NCBI GenBank assembly: GCA_963754235.1
Contig: CAVWFK010000015.1
Location: 27,317-91,316 of the forward strand
Length of the DNA: 64,000 nt
Direction of reading: 5' to 3'
Origin: DATAYA01 sp963754235
Lineage (GTDB): Bacteria > Pseudomonadota > Alphaproteobacteria > Acetobacterales > Acetobacteraceae
Shown: piece after piece, positions 57,480-64,000 of the stretch
Layout: each line of letters starts with the position of its first letter
How positions within the stretch are numbered: position 1 is the first letter of the stretch
Notes under the pieces: generated by a model
What the model saw: the letters and a program-made list of their open reading frames with translations, nothing else
What the model was told of the DNA's origin: nothing
The model's database searches: none
Program-made: the position numbers and the translations under genes

Positions 57480-58137
57480 TCCTGGCACCCGCGCGCAGGC
57501 TGCCGCGGAGCGTGCCGGCGACCTTGGATTGCCCGGCGAGCCGGCGCCGATAGGGCAGCGGCACCTCGCGCACACGCAGGCCGGCGCGCGCGGCCCGCAC
57601 CTGCATCTCGAGGTTCCAGCCGTAGGTCATCTCGCGCAAGCCGAGCGCCTGGAGCCGGTCCAATCGGATTGCGCGAAACGCGCTCATGTCGGTGTAGCGC
57701 ACGCCGCCGATCAGCCCCGCCGCGGCCCCGATCAGCCGGCCGGCAAGGACCTGGTGGGCACCCATGCTGCCCGCCTCGCGTGGGCCGCGCGTGCGCGTCG
57801 CGAGCACGAAATCGGCCTCGCCCGCCAGCACCGGCGCAACCAGCGCGGCCGCGCGCTCGGCCGGGTCGGCGCCGTCGCCGTCGAGGAACAGCACGATTTC
57901 GGCCCGGAGCGCGTGGGCGCGCGCGACGCCGGCGGCACAGGCGCGGCCGTAGCCCGGACGTAGCTCGACCAGCACCTCGGCACCCGCGGCGCGCGCCTCC
58001 TCCTGCGTCCCGTCATGGCTGTTACCATCGACGACCAGCACGTGATCGACGCAATCGCGCGGCAGGGCGGCGATGGTCGGCCCGATCGCGCCAGCCTCGT
58101 TCAGCACCGGGATGATGGCGATGACGCGCGGCATCAT
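57433..58137 (-). CDS. GT2 glycosyltransferase, dolichyl-phosphate mannose synthase-like
   Basis: A 234-residue GT-A enzyme: VIAIIPVLNEAGAIGPTI, VLVVDGNSHDGTQEEARAAG, GRACAAGVARA, the metal site LFLDGDGADP, and RYTDMSAFRAIRLD with the family-typical YGWNLEMQVRA. Such enzymes usually charge a polyprenyl phosphate with a sugar. It is the last gene of the minus-strand operon and is separated from the radical SAM gene by 61 bases holding a hairpin. Confidence 0.9.
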   Translation of the reverse strand: MMPRVIAIIPVLNEAGAIGPTIAALPRDCVDHVLVVDGNSHDGTQEEARAAGAEVLVELRPGYGRACAAGVARAHALRAEIVLFLDGDGADPAERAAALVAPVLAGEADFVLATRTRGPREAGSMGAHQVLAGRLIGAAAGLIGGVRYTDMSAFRAIRLDRLQALGLREMTYGWNLEMQVRAARAGLRVREVPLPYRRRLAGQSKVAGTLRGSLRAGARITATLVRAGLHPRWG

Positions 58138-58154
58138 GCGAAACCGTGACGCTC

Positions 58155-58190
58155 AACTCCCTTTCCGCCCCCAAGGGGCGGAGAGAGAGT
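58155..58190. terminator. hairpin between radical SAM and GT2 genes
   Basis: CCGCCCC at 58165 pairs with GGGGCGG at 58176 around a CAA loop, extended by CTCCCTTT and AGAGAGAG arms. It resembles the element at 32239-32273. Being inside a one-direction gene run, it may attenuate the last gene or stabilise mRNA; no T-tract is present. Confidence 0.45.
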
Positions 58191-58198
58191 GCGCTGGG

Positions 58199-59248
58199 TC
58201 ACAGGCTCCAACGCAGCCCGCAATTCTGGCACGGCTTTGGCGGCGTGTCGGAGAGCAGGCCGGCGCGGAACTGCCGATAGGCCGGGCCATCCCAGATTTC
58301 CCGCAGCGTCTGCTGCGTTGCATCGCCGAGCGTGTAGCTCTCGTAGCCGCGCGCCGAAAACGGAGCGATGCAGCACGGCAGCGCCCGGCCGTGCGCGGTG
58401 AAATACATCAGCGACCACGGCCGCCGGCACGCCGACCACGGTTGCGCCTCGCCCGTCCGGCGCAGGCTCAACCCCGGCTCGGTCGCGCCGGAAGCGTCGA
58501 GGGTGACGCCGAGCTCGGCACCGATCGCCTCCGCAGCCTCGATCGCCGCCTGCTCCTCGCGCCGCGTCCGCTCGAACAGCGAGGATTCCGGCCGCGCCAT
58601 TCCGAACCCCGTCTCGTCGAACACGAGGCGTTGCAGATGCACCGCGCGCACGCCCATCCGTGCCGCGAGCCGGACGAATTCGGGAAGCTGCTGCACCGTC
58701 TCGCGCAGGCCAGTGAGCCACAGCGAGACGCGCGGTCGCTCGGCCCCGGTCTGCCGCTGGTATTCGGTCAGGCGACCCACGTCGCGGACGATGCGCGCAA
58801 AGAAATCCTTGCCGCGCACCCGGGCGTAGCTCGCGGCGTCGGCGGCATCGAGCGAGACGCGCAGCTCGTCGAGCCCGGTCGCGATCAGGCCGGGAAATTT
58901 CTTCGCATTGAGCAGCGTGCCGTTGGTGTTGAACAACACATAGACGCCGCGATCCTTGAGGTAGCGGATCATGCGCGGCAACTCGCGCACCAGCATCGGC
59001 TCACCCACCCCGTGCAACACCGCGCGCGCAACACCCGGCACCTGATCGACGATGCGCGTGAACAGCTCCCAGCTCATGTCGGCGGGCGGTTCCAGCGCCT
59101 CGAAGGTGCGCGGACAGGTCTCGCACAGCAGATTGCAGCGGTTCGTCACCTCCAGATAGAGACAGACAGGCGGCGATGCGGCGCGCTCGTCACGTTGCTC
59201 GGGCACCTGCTCGAAATAGCGGCGCGGGTCCTTGAGCACGGCGGGCAT
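58199..59248 (-). CDS. radical SAM/SPASM domain protein
   Basis: A 349-residue radical SAM enzyme. The cluster-binding Cys residues are at 38, 42 and 45 (TNRCNLLCETCPRTF), followed by GVGEPML, FNTNGTLLN and ELRVSLDAAD. The C-terminal part holds further Cys residues (SACRRPWSLMYFT, LPCCIAPFSARG, KPCQNCGLRWS) typical of a SPASM domain with auxiliary clusters. Substrates of SPASM enzymes include peptides and small molecules; with three glycosyltransferases around, a sugar, lipid or peptide modification is possible. Start ATG 59248 overlaps the stop of the upstream gene. Confidence 0.9.
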   Translation of the reverse strand: MPAVLKDPRRYFEQVPEQRDERAASPPVCLYLEVTNRCNLLCETCPRTFEALEPPADMSWELFTRIVDQVPGVARAVLHGVGEPMLVRELPRMIRYLKDRGVYVLFNTNGTLLNAKKFPGLIATGLDELRVSLDAADAASYARVRGKDFFARIVRDVGRLTEYQRQTGAERPRVSLWLTGLRETVQQLPEFVRLAARMGVRAVHLQRLVFDETGFGMARPESSLFERTRREEQAAIEAAEAIGAELGVTLDASGATEPGLSLRRTGEAQPWSACRRPWSLMYFTAHGRALPCCIAPFSARGYESYTLGDATQQTLREIWDGPAYRQFRAGLLSDTPPKPCQNCGLRWSL

Positions 59249-60594
59249 CAAGAGCTCCTTCCCAACACGGCGATCGCGGCACCGGTCCGCTCGGCCCGCG
59301 CCGCACGCAGGTCGAGCAGGGCAAGCCCGATCGCCGGCACGTAGATCAGTGCGGGCCAGACGAACCGCTCGTGCAGCGGATCGAGATAAAGCAGCAGCGG
59401 GGCCACCGACAGCCATACGACCGAGCGGAGCGGATAGAGGCAGCACGGTACCGCGAGCCACACAAAGTACCAGGGATAATGCGGGCTGATCGCGGCGATC
59501 GTCGCGGCGGCGAGGATCGCCGCGTCGCGTCCCATACGCACGGCGTCGCGCGCGGGATCGGCCGGGCGGCGGGCGAGGCCGAGCCGGGCGGCGAGGGCCA
59601 GCAGCGCCATCGCGGCCAGGGCCGCATAGACCAGCCCGGCGCGCGGCGGCAACGGCCCGAACTCGGCGAGACCCGCGAGTGCCCAGATGCCGCCGCCCTG
59701 GGCGACGCCCTCCTCGCTGGCGTAGCCGGGCAGGTAGCCGAGCACGTGCCCTCCCGCCCTGAGAAGATAGAACCCATAGAGGGCGGCGATCACCGCCGCG
59801 CAGGCGGCGGGCAGCCGCCAGTCCCAGCGTCGCCAGAGCGCAGGCAGGATCGCGGCGGGCAGGAACTTCGCCAGCACCGCGGCCCCGAGCAGCGCCCCGG
59901 CCGGCCCTCGCCATCGCCGCGCCGCCGCCAGCAGCGCCAGCGCCACCATCCCCACCACGATCGCATCGACATGACCGTTGCCGGCAAAAGTCCAGACCGC
60001 GAGCGGGTTCCAGGCGTAGATCAGCAGCCGCGCGCGCGGCAGCCGTGCCAGATCGAGCAGGGCTACCAGGGCGGCCATCGCCACCAGCTCGAAGCCGACC
60101 ATCGCCGCTTTCATCGCGAACACGGTGGGACTGACGCGGGCGATAAGCGCGAACACCGCTTCGGCGAAGGGCGGGTAGATAGTGCGCGCGGTCGCGGCGC
60201 GGTTGACGCGCGGATAGATCGCCGCGTCGCGCAAGGGCGCCAGCGCGGGATCGGCAGGAACGAAGCGGTACGGGTCGATGTCCGCGTTCTGCACCTTCCC
60301 GTCCCAGACGTAGCGATAGACGTCGCTGGACAGGAACCACGGCGCAAACAGCACCGGCAGCCGCATCGCCAGCGCCACCCCCAGCACCAGCCACACCGCG
60401 CCACGCGGCGGTTTTCGGCGCAGAACGACCGCGACGGCGGCAAGATAGGCGGTGGCCGCGACCGCGAGCACCGCGACGAAGACATTGGTGCGCGCGATCG
60501 AGCCGACGTTCCCGGCGCCGGGGGTATGGAGCGCCAGGCCTGCGGCCACACAGGCCAGTAGCACCGCGCCGAGTGCCGCAAGCGCGTTTCTCAT
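59248..60594 (-). CDS. integral membrane glycosyltransferase, GT87/mannosyltransferase-like
   Basis: A 448-residue protein with about ten membrane helices. The first loop holds the acidic pair of GT-C enzymes (SSDVYRYVWDGKVQNADIDP), followed by PRVNRAATARTIYPPFAEA, YAWNPLAVWTFAGNGHVDA and ISPHYPWYFVWLAVP. GT-C enzymes use polyprenyl-phosphate sugars, which fits the DPM-like GT2 at the operon end. It is coupled to both neighbours by overlaps. Acceptor unknown. Confidence 0.82.
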   Translation of the reverse strand: MRNALAALGAVLLACVAAGLALHTPGAGNVGSIARTNVFVAVLAVAATAYLAAVAVVLRRKPPRGAVWLVLGVALAMRLPVLFAPWFLSSDVYRYVWDGKVQNADIDPYRFVPADPALAPLRDAAIYPRVNRAATARTIYPPFAEAVFALIARVSPTVFAMKAAMVGFELVAMAALVALLDLARLPRARLLIYAWNPLAVWTFAGNGHVDAIVVGMVALALLAAARRWRGPAGALLGAAVLAKFLPAAILPALWRRWDWRLPAACAAVIAALYGFYLLRAGGHVLGYLPGYASEEGVAQGGGIWALAGLAEFGPLPPRAGLVYAALAAMALLALAARLGLARRPADPARDAVRMGRDAAILAAATIAAISPHYPWYFVWLAVPCCLYPLRSVVWLSVAPLLLYLDPLHERFVWPALIYVPAIGLALLDLRAARAERTGAAIAVLGRSS

Positions 60595-61352
60595 GCGGCG
60601 CGCGCAAGCACCTCGCGCAGGCGCCACTCCCGCGCGCAAGCCGATGTGGCCGGCGCGCCGAACGGCGCGAGACCGCCCGCGCTCGGCGGCGAGCCAAGCT
60701 CGTCCAGCAGCCGGCGCAGCGAGTCCCGATCGTCCACGTCGTACCAGGGTGCCAGTTCGACCAGATCGAGACCGGCCTGCCGTGCCCGGGCGCGGGTCTG
60801 GTCCGCAACCGCCCCGGTGCTCCAGTCGATATCCGCGAACAGGGTCGGATGCGCCAATTTCATGCCGATCAGATAATACCCGCCATCCTCCGCCGGGCCG
60901 AGCACCACCCGCTCGCCGGGTCTCGCCAGCGCCGCGGCCGCCTGGCGGAGCAGCACGGTCGGCAAGGTCGGGCTGTCGGAATTGAGCAGACAGACGCTGC
61001 CGCCGACTTCCGCCAGCACGGCGCGGGCCGCGTGCAGCAGGCAGCGGCCGAAGCCCTGCACGCCAGGAGCCGCGCCGCCGCTGCCATCGGCGAGCACCAG
61101 AAAACCGCCGCGCGGCAGCAACGGGCGAAGGGCCTCCCCGCCACCGGCGGGCGCGTAGGCGAAACCGCCGCGGATCGGCGCCGCGGTCGCCGCAAGGGTC
61201 AGGTTGGCGCCGGCGTCGCGCAGAAAGGCCGCACTGAGCGCTGCCGCCGCCGCGGGCAGGAGCGGCGGCACCAGGCGCGTCTTGGCACGGCCGGGAAGCG
61301 GCGCCTTCGCCATCACCGCGATCGCGCAGATCTCCTGCCGTGCCTGCGCCAT
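60591..61352 (-). CDS. TIGR04282 family transferase (DUF2064)
   Basis: A 253-residue nucleotidyl/glycosyltransferase-like protein: IAVMAKAPLPGRAKTRLVPPL at the start, then VCLLNSDSPTLPTVLL and VVLGPAEDGGYYLIGM, the family signature. The name of TIGR04282 refers to arsenosugar biosynthesis, but many members occur without arsenic genes, as here. It overlaps the GT87-like gene by ATGA and is 2 bases from the molybdoenzyme gene. The C-terminal 40 residues are variable. Confidence 0.88.
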   Translation of the reverse strand: MAQARQEICAIAVMAKAPLPGRAKTRLVPPLLPAAAAALSAAFLRDAGANLTLAATAAPIRGGFAYAPAGGGEALRPLLPRGGFLVLADGSGGAAPGVQGFGRCLLHAARAVLAEVGGSVCLLNSDSPTLPTVLLRQAAAALARPGERVVLGPAEDGGYYLIGMKLAHPTLFADIDWSTGAVADQTRARARQAGLDLVELAPWYDVDDRDSLRRLLDELGSPPSAGGLAPFGAPATSACAREWRLREVLARAA

Positions 61353-61354
61353 GC

Positions 61355-62080
61355 TCAGATGCCGCTGAACCAGTTGTAACCGCGATCGGTCCAGAACCCG
61401 CGCGGCCGGTGATTGGTGACATAGAGCGTCGTGACGAACTTCGGGTTCTTGAAACCCAGCTTGGTCGGGATGCGGAGCTTGAAAGGGTAGCCGTAACGCG
61501 TCGGCAGAATTTCGTCGGAGAGGCGGAACGCCATGATCGTCTGCGGATGCAGCGCGGTCGGCATGTCGATGCTCTCGTAATAGCCGTCCGCGCACTCGAT
61601 GCCGATGTAGCGGGCCGTGATGTCAGCGCCGATGCGGGCCAGGAAAACGCGCAGCGGCGTGCCGGTCCATTTGCCGATCATGCTCCAGCCCTCCACGCAG
61701 ACGTGGCGCGTGACCTGGCTCTCCTGCGGCAGGGCATGGAGCTGCGCGACCGTCCAGGGCCGCTTGTCGGCGATCAGCCCGGCGAGTTCGAGGCGATAGT
61801 CGGCGGGATCGAGGCGCGGTGCGCGCTCCGGCCCATACCAGGCGTTGTAGCGGAAATCCTTGACCGCGAGATGCTCGGGAAACGTCGGCGCCAGCCGGTG
61901 CGGCGCGAACAGCGCCGCCTGCACCTCGTCGTTCCAGCGCGAGAAGGCGGCGAGCACGCCCTGCACTACGCGGGTGTCGGAGATGTCGCAGCCGCCGAGC
62001 AGCGAGGTCGCGGCGATCCCGGCACCGCCGCGCAGCATCAGGCGCCGGGTGGTCGCCAGGCTCATCGCGGACCTTCTCAT
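61355..62080 (-). CDS. sulfite oxidase-like molybdopterin-dependent oxidoreductase
   Basis: A 241-residue protein of the sulfite oxidase/MsrP superfamily. The N-terminus has a twin-arginine signal (TTRRLMLRGGAG) and a lipobox LLGGC (Cys31), so it is exported folded and may be anchored. The Mo-ligating Cys is at 128 in RHVCVEGWSMIGKWTG; DYRLELAGLI and RYGYPFKLRIPTKLGFK are family motifs. It is coupled to a cytochrome b gene, a natural electron partner. The substrate is unknown; unlike msrP, the partner is not MsrQ-like. Confidence 0.9.
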   Translation of the reverse strand: MRRSAMSLATTRRLMLRGGAGIAATSLLGGCDISDTRVVQGVLAAFSRWNDEVQAALFAPHRLAPTFPEHLAVKDFRYNAWYGPERAPRLDPADYRLELAGLIADKRPWTVAQLHALPQESQVTRHVCVEGWSMIGKWTGTPLRVFLARIGADITARYIGIECADGYYESIDMPTALHPQTIMAFRLSDEILPTRYGYPFKLRIPTKLGFKNPKFVTTLYVTNHRPRGFWTDRGYNWFSGI

Positions 62081-62724
62081 CGCCGACCTTCCGGCACGCG
62101 AACCCGGCCCCGCACCATCGCGACCAGCGTACGTGGCACCAGGACCACGAGCACCACATGCACCACCAGAAAGCCGGCGAGTGCGGCCATGAAGATGAAA
62201 TGCACCAGGCGCGCGCCCTGGAACCCGCCGAACAGCGTGGCGAGCGGTGCCAACTGCACCGGCTTCCAGATCGCGAGGCCGGAGAGCAGCATCATCATCA
62301 CCGCAAACAGCACGCCCCAGTAGAACGCCTTCTGCACGGCGTTGTACGTCGTGATGTCGTGCCCCAGACGAAACCGCGCGGCGGCAATGAAATCCCGCAG
62401 GAAGTCGCGCGGCCCGAGCGGCAGAAAATCGCGCCGGAAATGCCCGCTCAGCACGCCCCAGCCGACATAGAACAGAAAACTGCCGAGCAGCAGCCAGATC
62501 GCCGCGAGATGCCAGGCTATGGCACTCGCCACTCCCGGATCGTTGTGCCAAGCGAGCGACACCTGCTCGTTGCCGCCGAGCGTCACAGCCACCGGAAAGC
62601 GGAACGGGAAAATGGGCGAGGCGTTGTAGATGCGCCAGCCGCTGCCGATCAGCATCAGCACCGCGAACGCCAGCAGCCAGTGCGCGAGACGCAGCGGCAG
62701 CCGATGATGCAGCTCGCGCGCCAT
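62077..62724 (-). CDS. cytochrome b561-type membrane subunit
   Basis: A 215-residue four-helix cytochrome b. His residues suited to haem ligation occur in RLAHWLLAFAVL, AIAWHLAAIWLL and RLVHFIFMAALAGFLVVHVVL. It begins MARELHHRLPLRLAHW like Ni/Fe-hydrogenase-type and b561 membrane subunits, and contains VQKAFYWGVLFAVMMMLLSG. It would pass electrons between the periplasmic molybdoenzyme and the quinone pool. ATGA overlaps link it to both neighbours. Confidence 0.9.
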   Translation of the reverse strand: MARELHHRLPLRLAHWLLAFAVLMLIGSGWRIYNASPIFPFRFPVAVTLGGNEQVSLAWHNDPGVASAIAWHLAAIWLLLGSFLFYVGWGVLSGHFRRDFLPLGPRDFLRDFIAAARFRLGHDITTYNAVQKAFYWGVLFAVMMMLLSGLAIWKPVQLAPLATLFGGFQGARLVHFIFMAALAGFLVVHVVLVVLVPRTLVAMVRGRVRVPEGRR

Positions 62725-63494
62725 CACGCGGGCACGGTCAAGCCGGCATCGCGCAGGCAAATGATCGCCGCGGGTTCGCGCAAATGCGCCACGAACGCAG
62801 CCGCGTTCGGACTTTTCGCCAGCCGCGAAACGGCAGCATCATAGTCAATCGACGCCGTTTTGGGCAACCTCGTTACGACCGCAAGCCGCGGATCGGCGCG
62901 CACGTCGGTCATGTGCAGCAGCCCAAGCCGCGCGGTCCCGGTCGCGACCAGAAAAGCCACGTCGCCCTCGTTCGCCGCGCCGATCAGGCGGCTGTGCAGG
63001 GCCTCCGACCATCCCAGTGCCGCGAGCACGCCCGCGCCGTCGATCGTCGCGGCACGACTGGGGTCGGTGACCGCGAGCCGCCCGTCCTCACCAAGCAGCG
63101 CCGCGATCGCGGCCGGATCGGTGGCCACCGGCCCGATGCGTCCCGCGCGTCCGGCGAGCACCAGCGTGGTGCCGCCGATCGCCGCCCGCGTCGGCGTCAC
63201 GATCAGATCGCGGCGCGCGGCATCGTCCATCGCGCCCGGCTGCGTGATCAGCACGTCGTTCTGCACGATGCGTTCGAGTTGCGCGATCATCAGCGTCGGC
63301 GGCGCGCAGAACACATGCACCGGATGGCCAAAATCGCGCCCGGCTTCGGTGATCGCGTGGCGCAGCGTCGGGTCGCAATAGGCGACGACATCGGGGATCG
63401 CCGCGGGCGCCGCCCGTGCCGGCCGCACCGCCGCCGCCGCACCGATCGCACCGGCGGCGGCCAGGAAGGCGAGGCCGCGACGCGGCAGGTCCAT
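62724..63494 (-). CDS. periplasmic substrate-binding protein, ModA-like fold
   Basis: A 256-residue exported protein with a signal peptide containing PRRGLAFLAAAGAIG (possibly twin-arginine) and ending ARA. The body (VVAYCDPTLRHAITEAGRDFG, VQNDVLITQPGAMDDA, TTLVLAGRAGRIG, AVTDPSRAATIDGAGVLAAL) is a two-lobed type II binding protein like molybdate/sulfate binders. No permease or ATPase gene is linked, so it may deliver a ligand to the enzyme next to it. It is the first gene of the minus-strand operon. Confidence 0.8.
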   Translation of the reverse strand: MDLPRRGLAFLAAAGAIGAAAAVRPARAAPAAIPDVVAYCDPTLRHAITEAGRDFGHPVHVFCAPPTLMIAQLERIVQNDVLITQPGAMDDAARRDLIVTPTRAAIGGTTLVLAGRAGRIGPVATDPAAIAALLGEDGRLAVTDPSRAATIDGAGVLAALGWSEALHSRLIGAANEGDVAFLVATGTARLGLLHMTDVRADPRLAVVTRLPKTASIDYDAAVSRLAKSPNAAAFVAHLREPAAIICLRDAGLTVPA

Positions 63495-63641
63495 TCACAT
63501 CGTCTCCGTTCCGCGTGGCCATTCGGCTTCGCTCGATGCCCGGTTACGCGACGCAAACCGAATCCTACCGGCGCGGCGCGGGGCAGCCTAGCATTGCCAC
63601 AGCCGCCGGACGCGACTCGGCGGGGAGCGAGGGAGCACGAC

Positions 63642-64000
63642 ATGACGCCGCCGATCACGTCCCTGCGCGGACTTGCCTGGTTCTGGGCGGGGCTGCTCGC
63701 CGCCGGCACCGCGGCCGCGGGCACCGTGCAGTGGCTCGGCCGGCCGGAAGCGCCGCTCGCCCCGGTTGCACCGCCCGCGCTGCTCGAGCAGGCCGCAAAT
63801 GCCCACGCGACCGACACGCCGCGGCCCGCGCCGCGGCCGGTGGCCGTGGCGGCAAAACCAGCCGCACGGGTGGCGCGGCCAAAGCTGGTCCTGGCCATAC
63901 CGGTGCCGCCGATGCCGCCGCGAGCGGTTCAATTGCGCCGTCCCGCGTCGCCGCCGCGTGCCTATGTGCAGATGCGACGGCCCGCAGCCCTGCGGCCCCC
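63642..64000 (+). CDS. hypothetical proline/alanine-rich protein (3' truncated by window)
   Basis: An open frame from ATG 63642 runs off the window. GGGAG lies 6 bases upstream as a ribosome site. The first 30 residues contain a hydrophobic helix (GLAWFWAGLLAAGTAAAG), after which the sequence is rich in Pro, Ala, Arg and Val. It may be a membrane-anchored or exported protein; no family is recognised. It is divergent from the binding-protein operon with a 147-base spacer in which I see no clear promoter match. Confidence 0.55.
   Translation, partial: MTPPITSLRGLAWFWAGLLAAGTAAAGTVQWLGRPEAPLAPVAPPALLEQAANAHATDTPRPAPRPVAVAAKPAARVARPKLVLAIPVPPMPPRAVQLRRPASPPRAYVQMRRPAALRP

Noticed and set aside
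60591..61352. Arsenosugar biosynthesis locus
   Set aside because: Only the TIGR04282 family name points to arsenic; no arsM, arsS or arsenic resistance gene is present nearby.

Overview
The window is a GC-rich chromosomal segment of an alphaproteobacterium, probably from the Sphingomonadales. The evidence is a fused IspDF enzyme, a PhyR/NepR/EcfG general stress response locus, a moaB-slt-udg gene group of a kind I associate with sphingomonads, and very high GC throughout. The order is an inference; no rRNA or tRNA gene is present to confirm it.

Layout. 1-9,100: the 3' end of katG, a relic of a group II intron 3' end, ispDF, a small lipoprotein with a response regulator, a VOC protein, a CGNR regulator, a broken M20 amidohydrolase, and the stress-response locus (sensor kinase, NepR, two EcfG-like sigma factors, PhyR). 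9,191-26,427: a plus-strand cluster for alpha-glucan and trehalose metabolism (glgE, a treS-maltokinase fusion, glgB, treZ, malQ, treY, otsA), mostly with overlapping stop and start codons. It encodes three routes to trehalose (TreS, TreYZ, OtsA) plus maltose-1-phosphate polymerisation by Mak and GlgE, directly beside the stress regulators. 26,429-32,300: IS5, IS66 and IS630 relics around moaB, slt and udg. 32,301-45,907: ctaG and an orphan binding protein, divergent from an Alternative Complex III operon (actABCDEF) that runs into an A2-type aa3 cytochrome c oxidase (coxB, coxA, coxC, coxD). Together these genes move electrons from quinol through cytochrome c to oxygen.

45,911-55,308: a gene set for an unknown product (GT2 glycosyltransferase, SAM methyltransferase, PIG-L deacetylase, isochorismatase-like hydrolase, acyl-CoA dehydrogenase). 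It is split by a roughly 5-kb island holding a GAF histidine kinase, a complete IS1634-type element with target duplication, and a GH15 trehalase/glucoamylase-like gene. A diverged fragment of the methyltransferase gene marks the far edge of the island. 55,416-64,000: an AI-2E family permease, then a tightly coupled minus-strand operon: periplasmic binding protein, cytochrome b, sulfite-oxidase-like molybdoenzyme, TIGR04282 transferase, GT87-like membrane glycosyltransferase, radical SAM/SPASM enzyme and GT2. Its pathway is not known to me and it is the best candidate here for an undescribed system.

Several genes (CGNR, M20, malQ, actE, PIG-L, acyl-CoA dehydrogenase) carry frameshifts. Some may be real decay, because the M20 gene has a clean 4-base tandem duplication. 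The number of single-base shifts in otherwise intact operons also fits residual assembly indels.
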